Shown: piece by piece, positions 8,365 to 16,751 of the stretch
How positions within the stretch are numbered: position 1 is the first letter of the stretch
Layout of the letters: the number at the start of each line of letters is the position of its first letter
Origin: Azophilus sp026709365
Lineage (GTDB): Bacteria > Pseudomonadota > Gammaproteobacteria > Pseudomonadales > Azotimanducaceae
Length of the DNA stretch: 64,000 nt
Reading direction: 5' to 3'
Assembly: GCA_965200175.1 (NCBI GenBank)
Contig: OZ241345.1
Location: forward strand, 3,534,001 to 3,598,000
Translations under genes and position numbers: made by a program
The notes under the pieces: model-generated
What the model saw: only the letters and a program-made list of their open reading frames with translations
Databases searched by the model: none
Told to the model about the DNA's origin: nothing

Positions 8365-9719
8365 GAACCGGCGTTCGCTTCAATGAACGCCTTCACCGCC
8401 GCCGCATCCGCCTTGAGCACCATGCGGCGCTCCGGCAGCCCGCGCAGGGACTCCAAGGCCGGGTGGACGGCCACCGGCTCGCCGACGGCTTGGTTGACCG
8501 CCTCCGGGAACTTGGCCGGGTGCGCGGCCCCCATGCATATCACCGGGCCCGGCACCGACAAGCGGCGGGCGGCGGCCAGTCCCACCGCAGTATGCGGGTC
8601 CGCCACATAGCCGGTGGCTCGATGCAGGTCGCGTATGGCCGCAAGGGTATCGCGCGCATCGACCGCCGTGGCCATGAACGCCTCGTCGTCCGGCGGCGGC
8701 AGCCGCGCCTCGCCCTGGGCTTGAAAGGCGGCCATGAACGCCCTCAAGGCCTCAGCGTCACCAGCCAGGTGGTAGTGCAGGAAGCGCTCGAAGTTGCTGG
8801 CCACCTGAATGTCCATGGCCGGCGACACGGTGAACCGGACCTCTCCCCGTCGGTACAGGCCGGAGGCGAAGAACACCGACAGGATGTCGTTCTCGTTGGT
8901 GGCCACAATCAGCTTGTCGATGGGAAAGCCCATGCGCTTGGCGACGTAGCCGGCAAAGACGTTGCCGAAATTGCCCGTGGGCACGCAGAACGAGGGTGGC
9001 GTCGGACTGCGCAGGCTGGCGTAGCCGTAGTAGAGAACCTGGGCCAGCACCCGCGCCCAATTCACGGAGTTGACCGCGCCTAGGGCCAGTCGTCGCTTGA
9101 ACGCCAGGTCGCCGAAGACGCCCTTGAGCAGCGTCTGGCAGTCGTCAAAGCTGCCCTTAATCGCCAGACAGTGGACATTGGCGTCCGTCACGGTGGTCAT
9201 CTGCAGTTCCTGCAGGCGGCTGACGCGGCCTAGGGGATACATGACGAAGATGTTGATGCCCGGCTGGCCGCGCACCCCGGCGATGGCGGCGCTGCCGGTG
9301 TCGCCGCTGGTGGCGCCGAGCAGGTTGAGCCGCTCGCCCCTGGCTTGCAGGATGTGGGCGAACAACCGGCCCAGGAACTGCAAGGCGATGTCCTTGAAGG
9401 ACAGGGTGGGGCCGTGGAAGAGCTCCAGCACCTGAATAGCGCCGGCCCGGCGCAGCTGCACGACCTCAGCGCAGTCGAAACTGGCGTAGGCCGCATCGAC
9501 CAATGCGCCAAGGTCCGCTGGCGGCACGTCATCGACGAAGCGCGGCAGCACCGCCTTCGCCAAGCCGGTGAAGCTTAGCTTCGAGAGCGCCTCAAGTTCG
9601 CCGCCGACGTCGGGGATGCGCTCAGGAACCAGCAGCCCCCCGTCGGGCGCCAAGCCCGTGATGACCGCATCGCTGAAGGCGAGCGGCGCAGTTTGCCCGC
9701 GGGTGCTGACGTAGCGCAT
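8361..9719 (-). CDS. thrC: threonine synthase
   Basis: 452 residues, start MRYVSTRGQTAPLAFSDAV, typical of the short proteobacterial ThrC. It turns O-phosphohomoserine into threonine with PLP. The PLP lysine sits in GPTLSFKDIALQF (about residue 105), the phosphate loop in GATSGDTGSAA, and FCVPTGNFGNVFAGY matches the family. It stands alone (no hom or thrB beside it), convergent with yigB on one side, with a terminator-like hairpin separating it from amtB on the other. Confidence 0.95.
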   Translation of the reverse strand: MRYVSTRGQTAPLAFSDAVITGLAPDGGLLVPERIPDVGGELEALSKLSFTGLAKAVLPRFVDDVPPADLGALVDAAYASFDCAEVVQLRRAGAIQVLELFHGPTLSFKDIALQFLGRLFAHILQARGERLNLLGATSGDTGSAAIAGVRGQPGINIFVMYPLGRVSRLQELQMTTVTDANVHCLAIKGSFDDCQTLLKGVFGDLAFKRRLALGAVNSVNWARVLAQVLYYGYASLRSPTPPSFCVPTGNFGNVFAGYVAKRMGFPIDKLIVATNENDILSVFFASGLYRRGEVRFTVSPAMDIQVASNFERFLHYHLAGDAEALRAFMAAFQAQGEARLPPPDDEAFMATAVDARDTLAAIRDLHRATGYVADPHTAVGLAAARRLSVPGPVICMGAAHPAKFPEAVNQAVGEPVAVHPALESLRGLPERRMVLKADAAAVKAFIEANAGS

Positions 9720-9746
9720 GGCTTGTCCCTTGGGTTCCCAAAAAGA

Positions 9747-9781
9747 AAGCGCCCTGGGCGAATGGTCCGCCCAAGGCGCTT
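9747..9781 (-). terminator. likely rho-independent terminator between amtB and thrC
   Basis: On the minus strand a stem (AAGCGCC, 2-nt mismatch, GGGCG paired with CGCCC, mismatch, GGCGCTT) closes a 7-nt loop and is followed by a T-rich run (TTTCTTTTT) at 9739-9748. It lies downstream of amtB and just upstream of the thrC start. Confidence 0.7.
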
Positions 9782-9806
9782 ATCCTACACCGGCCAGTTG
9801 AATTTC

Positions 9807-9844
9807 GGTTGCCGCCGCGCCCGACCTTGGGCGCGGCGGCAACC
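9807..9844. repeat. perfect 16-bp inverted repeat after amtB
   Basis: GGTTGCCGCCGCGCCC, a 6-nt loop, and its exact reverse complement, ending 9 bp from the amtB stop. It is strong enough to block 3'-exonuclease or to pause polymerase. It lacks a clear T-run on either side, so the intrinsic terminator is more likely the hairpin at 9747-9781. Confidence 0.75.
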
Positions 9845-9853
9845 TGACAAGAC

Positions 9854-11098
9854 CTAGGCCTTCACGAACTCCGGGTAAGCTTCGATGCCCGTCTCGGCCA
9901 AGTCGGCGCCCGTGTACTCCTCCTCCTCGGAGATGCGGATGCCCATCGCCTTCTTGAGCACGAACCAAACGATGAAGCTGGTGATGAAGGTCCAAGCGAA
10001 AATCGCGACGATGCCAATGACCTGCGCCCCCAAGGTGGCCTCGGGGTCGGTCAGGCAGGCCGCAAGCAGCCCCCAAATGCCGGCCGAACCGTGAACGGAT
10101 ATGGCGCCCACTGGGTCGTCGATCCTGAGCTTGTCGAGCAGCGTGATGGAGAACACCACTAGGAGGCCACCCACGGCGCCGACCAGCAGGGACAGCTCGA
10201 CGCTGCCCGACAGCGGTGACGCGGTAATCGAGACCAGCCCTGCCAAGGCGCCGTTCAACGCCATGGTGAGGTCAGCCTTGCCGAACATCAAGCGGGCCAA
10301 GATGAGCGCCGCCAGCAAGCCGCCGCAGGCAGCGATGTTGGTGTTCACGAACACCTGCGCCACCGCGTTGGCCTCATCGACGTTGCTGACCTTCAGCTCC
10401 GACCCGCCGTTGAAGCCGAACCAGCCGAACCAAAGGATGAACATGCCCAGCGTCGCCAACGGCATGTTGGCGCCGGGCAGGGCATTCACCTTGCCGTCCG
10501 CGCCGTACCTGCCGCTGCGCGGACCGAGCAGCAGCACCCCGGCCAGCGCCGCAGTGGCACCGCACATGTGAACCACGCCGGACCCGGCGAAGTCCACGAA
10601 GCCGAGCGCGTCCAAGGCCCCGCCGCCCCACTTCCAGAAGCCCTGCACGGGGTAGATGAAGCCCGTCATCACCACCGCAAACGCCAAGAACGCCCAAAGC
10701 TTCATGCGTTCCGCCACGGCGCCGGAGACGATGGACATCGCCGTCGCCACAAACACCACTTGGAAGAAGTAGTCCGAACGCACGGAGTAGTAGGTCTCGC
10801 CGCCCGAGGCCAGCACCGCCTCGGCGGTGTTCTCCTCGCCGATGCCGAGCCCCAGGATGGGCAGCCAAGCGCCTTCGCCCGCGCCTGGGTACATGATGAA
10901 GTACCCGCAGACCATGTACATGATGCAAGCGATGGCGAACAGCGCCACGTTCTTGGTGAGAATTTCCGAGGTGTTCTTGGCGCGAACCATGCCCGCTTCA
11001 AGCATGGCAAAGCCCGGCGCCATGAACATCACCAACACCCCCATGACCAAAAAGTAGAAGGTGTCGAGCGCGTAGTTGGTTTGAATCAGATCTTCCAC
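9854..11098 (-). CDS. amtB: ammonium transporter AmtB
   Basis: 414 residues with about eleven hydrophobic segments and no obvious cleaved signal. The start MEDLIQTNYALDTFYFLVMG and the block PGFAMLEAGMVRAKNTSEI are Amt family signatures. VHMCGATAALAGVLLL and FNGGSELKVSN also match. The His pair of the ammonium path appears as GSGVVHM and as ISVHGSAGIWGLLAA. It lies in the inner membrane and imports ammonium. It lies 128 bp downstream of glnK in the same direction, the standard pair in which GlnK plugs AmtB when nitrogen is ample. Confidence 0.95.
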   Translation of the reverse strand: MEDLIQTNYALDTFYFLVMGVLVMFMAPGFAMLEAGMVRAKNTSEILTKNVALFAIACIMYMVCGYFIMYPGAGEGAWLPILGLGIGEENTAEAVLASGGETYYSVRSDYFFQVVFVATAMSIVSGAVAERMKLWAFLAFAVVMTGFIYPVQGFWKWGGGALDALGFVDFAGSGVVHMCGATAALAGVLLLGPRSGRYGADGKVNALPGANMPLATLGMFILWFGWFGFNGGSELKVSNVDEANAVAQVFVNTNIAACGGLLAALILARLMFGKADLTMALNGALAGLVSITASPLSGSVELSLLVGAVGGLLVVFSITLLDKLRIDDPVGAISVHGSAGIWGLLAACLTDPEATLGAQVIGIVAIFAWTFITSFIVWFVLKKAMGIRISEEEEYTGADLAETGIEAYPEFVKA

Positions 11099-11226
11099 AA
11101 TCTCTTTCTCCTAAAGCCTTTTTCTCCTAATGCCCTCGGCGCCCCACAATGCGGCGCGCCGCTGGCAGCAAAAGGAACCGTGGGCTAGCCTCGGGGCTGC
11201 GCTCCCATTCCATGACAAGCCCGGCG

Positions 11227-11565
11227 CTAGACCGCTTCGGACCCGGTTTCTCCGGTGCGGATGCGCACCACTTCCTCCAAAGAGGTGACGAAAATCTTGC
11301 CGTCGCCCACCTTGCCCGTGTTGGCGGCGCTGGTGATGGCCTCCAGCACTTGGTCGAGCAGGCCGTCGTCAGCCGCGACCTCGACCTTGACCTTGGGCAG
11401 GAAGTCCACGACGTACTCAGCGCCCCGGTAGAGCTCGGTGTGGCCTTTCTGGCGCCCGAAGCCCTTGACTTCGGTCACCGTCATGCCTTGGACGCCGATG
11501 GCGGAAAGCGCCTCGCGCACGTCGTCGAGCTTGAAGGGCTTGATGATGGCTGAGATGAGTTTCAT
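11227..11565 (-). CDS. glnK: P-II nitrogen regulatory protein
   Basis: 112 residues, MKLISAIIKPFKLDDVREAL, the invariant P-II opening. The T-loop carries the uridylylated tyrosine in GFGRQKGHTELYRGAEY (Y51), and the C-terminus has the TGKVGDGKIFV ATP-binding block. P-II trimers sense 2-oxoglutarate and ATP/ADP and gate AmtB, encoded next. Pairing with amtB favours GlnK over GlnB. I looked for a sigma-54 site upstream and did not find a convincing one. Confidence 0.95.
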   Translation of the reverse strand: MKLISAIIKPFKLDDVREALSAIGVQGMTVTEVKGFGRQKGHTELYRGAEYVVDFLPKVKVEVAADDGLLDQVLEAITSAANTGKVGDGKIFVTSLEEVVRIRTGETGSEAV

Positions 11566-11657
11566 AGGTTTTCTCCTGTTGGATGTGGAAGATCCTTAAG
11601 CGCTGCCGCCAGCCAGCCGAAGCCGCTCCCGGGCAGCGCAAAAGAATTTTCGCTCAA

Positions 11658-12407
11658 TTACAGGCTTTTCGACACCGAAACCACGACCGTCGTGTCGCAA
11701 GTCGCTGAGCCGCCGAAGCACTCGCTCTCGCTTAAGTTGGTGCCAACGAGGGCGATGCCCCAGTCGAGGCCCATGCCGGAGGTGCCAAGGCCCACGGAGT
11801 AGTCGATGTAGCTGCTGTCCGGATCGTCACCGCCGATACCGAATTTCCCGCCGCCGGACTTGCCGTCAAAGATGTTCCAGCCGAAGTGCAGGTCCAAGGA
11901 GACGTTTTCCATCAAGCCGTAGGAGTAGGCCCCGTAAAGGTACCAGAAGTCGCCGGTGCTGTTGAAGTAGTCCGGGGAGAACGCGGCGCCAAGGGTGACA
12001 TCCTGGAGGCTGATGCTGCCGTAAAGCTCGTAGTAGTCTAGACCTGAGGGGTCGTCGTCCGAGTCGTCGTCCTCCGGATAGCCATAGTAGAGAAAGCCAA
12101 TGTCGTAGGCGACGCCCTCGGAGAACTCGCCGCCGAAACCAGCGTAGTAGTCGGTCTCGATGGTGCCGCCGGACCAAGCGGCCACGTTCGATGCCCAAGT
12201 GCCGACATAGAGGCCGTTCTCCAGTTCAAGGTCGAAGCCGCCCTGAATGGCTTGGGAGCGGTCGCCCTGGGAAATGCCCCGAAAGCGGTAGTCGGTTGCA
12301 TAGGTCACGTTGCCGGAAAACTCCGCAGCCGAGGCGGTGCCGACAGCCAAAGTCAGCGAGGCGGCGCCAGCGGCAAAGGCCAGCAAACTAACGAGTAATC
12401 TCTTCAT
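11658..12407 (-). CDS. TIGR02001-type outer-membrane protein
   Basis: 249 residues. A cleavable signal peptide (MKRLLVSLLAFAAGAASLTLAV, cut after ASA) precedes a tyrosine- and aspartate-rich beta-barrel-like chain beginning AEFSGNVTYATDYRFRGISQ, the hallmark of the TIGR02001 family, and ending in a beta strand VVVSVSKSL. These proteins often lie next to glnK-amtB, as here, and a role in nitrogen uptake has been suggested from that context. I set the start at ATG 12407 because the signal peptide begins there. An acidic insertion (DDDSDDD, coded around 12050) is notable. Confidence 0.85.
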   Translation of the reverse strand: MKRLLVSLLAFAAGAASLTLAVGTASAAEFSGNVTYATDYRFRGISQGDRSQAIQGGFDLELENGLYVGTWASNVAAWSGGTIETDYYAGFGGEFSEGVAYDIGFLYYGYPEDDDSDDDPSGLDYYELYGSISLQDVTLGAAFSPDYFNSTGDFWYLYGAYSYGLMENVSLDLHFGWNIFDGKSGGGKFGIGGDDPDSSYIDYSVGLGTSGMGLDWGIALVGTNLSESECFGGSATCDTTVVVSVSKSL

Positions 12408-12769
12408 GGATGAACCCCTGTCTTTTGCGTTTGTTGATGAGCCGCCAAGGCGACCCTGCGTCCAATGGGACCAACTGTGCTCCAATCAGGATTCGTGCCA
12501 AGTGCCCGGAAGAGATCGATTCGGGAGCCGGATGCGGCCGCGTCATTCACGCCCGAGGATGCCTTTTCCGCGAGTCAGCCTTCGCTGGGCGCGACCTTGG
12601 CTTTCGCACCAAATCAGTGCGGCGGCATGCACCAGCATGCAACTGAAGATCTGCGACATCTCGCACAACCCGTTGCGAGATTGGCCGTAGAGAAGGATGC
12701 AGCCGCTTCGTAGCATGGTCACTTCTTGTAACAGCCAGCCATCGGGGCAGCCGGGCAGGACCATCCGCC
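12408..12769. other. divergent intergenic region, no gene seen
   Basis: 362 bp between the divergent TIGR02001 gene and comM. All frames are closed or code for nothing recognisable. It must hold the promoters of both genes, but I could not place -35/-10 boxes with confidence. A small inverted motif (GCATGCAnnnnGCATGC) lies near 12620-12645. Confidence 0.5.
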
Positions 12770-14302
12770 ATGAATGCCGAATCGAAGCAGCCGCCATCAA
12801 ACGCGGCGGTGCGCACACGGGCGCAGTTGGGCATGGCCGCGCCCAAGGTCACGGTGGAGGCCCATGTCGGCGGCGGACTGCCGCGCTTCAACTTGGTGGG
12901 GCTGCCGGAGGCCACGGTCCGGGAGGCCCGCGACCGGGTGCGCAGCGCCATCGAGAACAACCAGTTGCGCTTTCCCCAGGGCCGAGTGGTGGTCAACCTA
13001 GCGCCGGCGGACCTTGCCAAGCAGGGCGGGCGCTTCGACCTCGCCATCGCCATCAGCCTCTTGGCCGCCACCCATCAAGTGCCGGCAGCGCATCTGCACC
13101 GCTTCGAGTTCCTCGCCGAGCTGGGCCTCTACGGCACTCTGCGGCACACCCGCGGCGTGCTGCCCGCGGCCTTGGCCATGGACGAAGAGAACGCCATTTT
13201 GGTGGTGCCGGAAGCCAATCGGGCGGAGGCGGCGCTGGTCCGCTCACGGACGGTGGTTGCCTGCGCCCACTTGGCTGACGTGCTCGAATTGCTGGCCGAC
13301 CCCAGCAAACCGCCGCCCGTCCGAACCCCGCCCAGGCCGAAGCCGAAGGCGACCGTCGATCTGCTGAGCTTGGTGAAGGGCCAGAGAACCGCCAAGCGGG
13401 CCTTGCAGGTGGCCGCGGCGGGCGGCCACCACTTCCTCATGGTTGGCCCGCCGGGGGCCGGCAAGACCATGCTGGCGCGCAGCCTGCTCAATCTGCTGCC
13501 GACGCTGAAAGAATCCCAGGCCTTGGAGGTGGCCGCCATTTACTCGAGCGCCGGCCTCATGCGCGAAGCCTACGAAGCCATCCCGTGGCGGGATCCGCAC
13601 CACTCCGCCAGCGCGCCCGCCATCATCGGCGGCGGTGGCCGGGCCTCCCCGGGCGAGGCGTCGCTCGCCCATCACGGCGTGCTCTTCCTGGACGAGATGC
13701 CGCACTTCCAGCCGCGGGTGCTGAACCTTCTGCGCGAGCCGCTGGAGTCCCAACAGGCCACCATTGCCCGCGCCAACTACCGAGTCACCTATCCCGCCAA
13801 CTTCCAACTCATCGCCGCCATGAATCCCTGCCCGGCGGGCCGGGTCTGCGCCCAAGGCGCTTGCCGGTGCCAGCCAAGGCAGGTGCAGGCTTACCAGGCG
13901 CGCATCTCCGGCCCGCTGCTGGACCGCATCGACATGCAGCTCTGGCTGCCCAACCTGCCCAAGGAAGTGCTCGCCGACCGCAGCGAGCCGGCCACCGACA
14001 CCGGGGCCTTGGCGGCTGCCGTCGCCGCCGTCCGGCAACGGCAGCTGGACCGGCAGGGAGCCTTGAACAGCCAGCTCCCCGGCCCCATCGCCGCCAAGCA
14101 GGCACCGATCGCCGACGCCGCCCAAGCGCTGCTCACCGAAGCCATCGACACCTACCGCCTGTCCGGCCGCAGCTACCACAAGATCATCAAGGTGGCCTGG
14201 ACGGTGAGCGACCTGAATCAGACCGAGGCCATCGGCGTGCGGGAAGTGGCGGAGGCGCTCAGCTACCGCGCCATCGACTGGGAGAAGATGGCGGGGAATT
14301 GA
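12770..14302 (+). CDS. comM: YifB/ComM-type Mg-chelatase-like AAA helicase
   Basis: 510 residues, full length for ComM. The N-terminal Lon-protease-like domain (PKVTVEAHVGGGLPRFNLVGLPE) is followed by the chelatase domain with Walker A GPPGAGKT at about residue 228, Walker B GVLFLDEMPHF, and AMNPCPAGRVC with the cysteine cluster CAQGACRCQ, then the arginine-finger region LLDRIDMQLWLP. ComM is a hexameric branch-migration helicase that extends strand invasion during natural transformation. The N-terminus lacks the usual SLAVVHSRAL and has MNAESKQPPSN instead. Confidence 0.93.
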   Translation: MNAESKQPPSNAAVRTRAQLGMAAPKVTVEAHVGGGLPRFNLVGLPEATVREARDRVRSAIENNQLRFPQGRVVVNLAPADLAKQGGRFDLAIAISLLAATHQVPAAHLHRFEFLAELGLYGTLRHTRGVLPAALAMDEENAILVVPEANRAEAALVRSRTVVACAHLADVLELLADPSKPPPVRTPPRPKPKATVDLLSLVKGQRTAKRALQVAAAGGHHFLMVGPPGAGKTMLARSLLNLLPTLKESQALEVAAIYSSAGLMREAYEAIPWRDPHHSASAPAIIGGGGRASPGEASLAHHGVLFLDEMPHFQPRVLNLLREPLESQQATIARANYRVTYPANFQLIAAMNPCPAGRVCAQGACRCQPRQVQAYQARISGPLLDRIDMQLWLPNLPKEVLADRSEPATDTGALAAAVAAVRQRQLDRQGALNSQLPGPIAAKQAPIADAAQALLTEAIDTYRLSGRSYHKIIKVAWTVSDLNQTEAIGVREVAEALSYRAIDWEKMAGN

Positions 14303-14311
14303 GGCTTGAGC

Positions 14312-14764
14312 TTATTGAGCGCTGTCCACCATGTATTGAATTGCCGCCCGCATCTCCGCCTCGGAGCACATGATGCAGGTGCCCATGGGCGGCATCAGGC
14401 CGCGGCCGGCAAGCGACACCGCAAGCATCTGCTCCATGCCTTGGTCGATGCGCGGCTGCCATTGCTCCAAACTGCCGAACAGGGGGGCCTCGCCAACGCC
14501 GGCGTCATGGCAGGCAAAGCAGAACTGATCGTATATCTGCTGGCCGCTCAATCCGGTCGCCGCCCCGGACGCAGCCACCGCAGGGGCGCTCGCCCCCGCC
14601 GCGTCCGCGCCTTCCAGACCGCCGCAATCCTGCCCAACCCGGCAGACGTCGCCAAACGGCCTGAGCCGCTCCCGAATCTCGTCCGCGGAGTCCGCTGCCG
14701 CCAAACCGCCGTTCAACACGCCGCCCGCCCAGAGCGCCGCCACGAGCATCACATTCCGCTTCAC
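14312..14764 (-). CDS. c5-type monohaem cytochrome
   Basis: 150 residues from GTG 14764 with a short signal-like leader (VMLVAALWAGGVLNGGLAAA). The C-terminal half has the haem-binding CFACH after YDQF, a distal Met in GLMPPMG, and a second cysteine pair (CIMC) that in cytochrome c5 forms a surface disulfide. The middle carries an Ala-rich linker. It is probably a periplasmic electron carrier. The frame is open upstream to 14908, but that part runs into the repeat at 14834 and has no signal peptide. It is convergent with comM, 9 bp away. Confidence 0.85.
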   Translation of the reverse strand: MKRNVMLVAALWAGGVLNGGLAAADSADEIRERLRPFGDVCRVGQDCGGLEGADAAGASAPAVAASGAATGLSGQQIYDQFCFACHDAGVGEAPLFGSLEQWQPRIDQGMEQMLAVSLAGRGLMPPMGTCIMCSEAEMRAAIQYMVDSAQ

Positions 14765-14833
14765 GATCAGTTCAAATCCAATTTCCGGGAGCGGCGGGAT
14801 TATAAGGCAGTGCCCGAGGCCTGCAATCGAATG

Positions 14834-14975
14834 CGCGCCCGCTAAGCGGGCGCGTTGGAGTTTCGCTGCGCGAAACTCTGCGCTAGTCGCTTGGGCCCGA
14901 TTCCGCAATGTTTCTGAGCTCGCTCATCGAAGGAGTAATGGCTCAGTTTGACTCACCTCATCGTCGTGATTCATC
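14834..14975 (-). repeat. family A two-hairpin repeat, copy 2 (long form)
   Basis: Stem 2 is CGCGCCCGC-taa-GCGGGCGCG at 14834-14854. Stem 1 is GGAGTTTCGC with partner GCGAAACTC at 14857-14879. The element continues through CTCAGAAAC (minus strand, about 14910) to GAATCACGAC at about 14975. This long form shares most of its length, including GTCAAACTGAGCCATTACT, with the copy at 56542. It abuts the stop of the quinone-reductase gene. Confidence 0.8.
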
Positions 14976-15942
14976 AAGGAACGATGACGGTGGAGCCGGT
15001 GGTGGTGCGGGCTTCCAAATCACGATGCGCCTGCACCAGGTCCGCCAATGGGTATCTTTGGTTGATGTGGATGGCCACCAAGCCGTCCGCCATGAGGTGG
15101 AACAGCTGGTCGGCCATGGCTTGCTGATCCTCCGGCGTGGCGGCATGGGCCGCCAGCGAGGGGCGGGTGAAGAACAGGGAGCCGCGCTGCATCAAGTCCT
15201 GGGGCTGAACCGCCGGGGCGAGCCCCGATGCATTGCCGTAGTTGACGAACATCCCCAAGGGCGCCAATGCGTCGAGGCTGGCCTGATAGGTGTCCTTGCC
15301 CACGGCGTCATAGACCACGTTGACGCCCCGGCCGTCGGTGAGTTCCCTCACCCGCGCAGCCACGTCCTCCTCACGGTACAGGATCACGTGGTCGGCCCCG
15401 TTGCGGCGGGCGAGCGCCGCCTTCTCGGGGCTGCCGGCGGTGCCGATGACGGTGGCGCCGATGTGCCGCGCCCACTGGCACAGAATGAGGCCCACCCCGC
15501 CCGCTGCGGCATGCACCAAGGCGCTGTGCCCGGCGCGCAGGGCGAAGGTGCGCGTGACCAAGTAGCAGGCGGTCAGCCCCTTGAGCAGGCTGGCGGCGAC
15601 CTGATCATCGGCCACCCCGGCAGGCACCTTGACCAGACGGCTGGCCGGCACCAGGCTCGCTTCGGCGTAGGCGCCCAAATTGCCCGCATAGGCCACCCGG
15701 TCGCCCACCGCCAATGCCGCACCCGCGCCAACGGCCTCCACCACCCCGGCGGCTTCGACGCCCAAGCGGGTGGGCAGCGGCAGCGGGTACAGGCCGCTGC
15801 GGTGGTAGGTGTCGATGAAGTTCAGGCCGATGGCGGTGTGGCGAACCAGCGCTTGGCCTGCCCGCGGCTCGCCAAGCTCGTCCTGCTCCCATTGCATCAC
15901 CTCCGGCCCGCCGGCCTGGTGCATTCGATAAACGCCGGTCAT
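14974..15942 (-). CDS. qor: zinc-less NADPH:quinone oxidoreductase homologue
   Basis: 322 residues of the medium-chain dehydrogenase family, start MTGVYRMHQAGGPEVMQWEQ. The groES-like domain carries GLNFIDTYHRSGLYP and the Rossmann domain AAAGGVGLILCQWA (about residue 148), as in Qor. There are no zinc-binding cysteines, as expected for quinone reductases. Its ATG overlaps the trpC stop (ATGA), so it is the last gene of the trp transcription unit. It probably reduces quinones or enones with NADPH; why it is coupled to trp is unclear. Confidence 0.88.
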   Translation of the reverse strand: MTGVYRMHQAGGPEVMQWEQDELGEPRAGQALVRHTAIGLNFIDTYHRSGLYPLPLPTRLGVEAAGVVEAVGAGAALAVGDRVAYAGNLGAYAEASLVPASRLVKVPAGVADDQVAASLLKGLTACYLVTRTFALRAGHSALVHAAAGGVGLILCQWARHIGATVIGTAGSPEKAALARRNGADHVILYREEDVAARVRELTDGRGVNVVYDAVGKDTYQASLDALAPLGMFVNYGNASGLAPAVQPQDLMQRGSLFFTRPSLAAHAATPEDQQAMADQLFHLMADGLVAIHINQRYPLADLVQAHRDLEARTTTGSTVIVP

Positions 15943-16751
15943 TTGCCGTCCTCCGTGTCGTTGATGTCCCCGAACAGCCTTGTAAGCGCAGCGCCCGGAT
16001 CATCGGCCCGCATGAAGGCCTCGCCAACCAGAAAGGCCTGCACCCCCCGCCGCCGCATCATCCGCACTTGGTCGGGCTGATGGAAGCCGCTTTCGGTGAC
16101 CACCCGGACGCCGCCCGGCACCTGCCCAAGCAGGTCCAAGGTGGTTTCTAGGCGCGTCTCGAAGGTCTTGAGGTTGCGGTTATTGATGCCCACGAGCCTT
16201 GGGTTCAGCTTGAGCGCCGTTTCCAGCTCCCCGGCATCGTGAACTTCGATCAAGGCATCAAGGCCCAAGGCGACCGCCTGCTGGTGAAGCGCCTCGAGTT
16301 GCGCCGCATCGAGCGCACCCGCAATCAGCAGCACGCAGTCCGCACCCAGCGCCCGGGACTCAAGCATTTGGTAGCCGTCCACCATGAAGTCCTTGCGCAG
16401 CACGGGGAGGGCGGTGGCTTGCCGGGCGGTTTGCAAATGCCGGTCCGCGCCTTGGAAGAAGGCCGCATCGGTCAGCACCGAAAGGCAGGCGGCGCCCGCC
16501 GTCTCGTACTGCGGCGCGATGGCGGCAGGCTCGTAGCCAGCCCGGATCAGGCCCTTGCTCGGCGAAGCCTTCTTGAGTTCCGCGATCACCGCCGGCTGGC
16601 CCGCAGCGATCTTGCGTTCGAGGGCCGCGGCGAAGCCCCGCGCGGCGGATTGCTGATCGGCCAGGGCCTTGAGTTCCGCAACGCCCCGCCGTCGGCGGCG
16701 CTCGGCGACCTCTTCGCGCTTGTGGGCGATGATGCGGTCGAGGATGGTCAC
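15939..16751 (-). CDS. trpC: indole-3-glycerol phosphate synthase
   Basis: 270 residues, monofunctional. It closes the indole ring in tryptophan synthesis. Signatures are AVIAELKKASPSKGLIR (catalytic Lys and phosphate site), VLRKDFMVDGYQM, IEVHDAGELE, GINNRNLKTFET and VTESGFHQPDQV. The GTG start at 16751 overlaps the trpD stop (GTGA) and its TGA overlaps qor. It has no fused trpF domain, unlike the Escherichia enzyme. Confidence 0.96.
   Translation of the reverse strand: MTILDRIIAHKREEVAERRRRRGVAELKALADQQSAARGFAAALERKIAAGQPAVIAELKKASPSKGLIRAGYEPAAIAPQYETAGAACLSVLTDAAFFQGADRHLQTARQATALPVLRKDFMVDGYQMLESRALGADCVLLIAGALDAAQLEALHQQAVALGLDALIEVHDAGELETALKLNPRLVGINNRNLKTFETRLETTLDLLGQVPGGVRVVTESGFHQPDQVRMMRRRGVQAFLVGEAFMRADDPGAALTRLFGDINDTEDGK

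Noticed and set aside
11566..11657. Sigma-54 promoter upstream of glnK
   Set aside because: No GG-N10-GC match with the expected flanks was found.
14908..16080. A 390-codon open frame on the plus strand
   Set aside because: It spans the strongly supported qor and trpC genes on the opposite strand and starts in a repeat.
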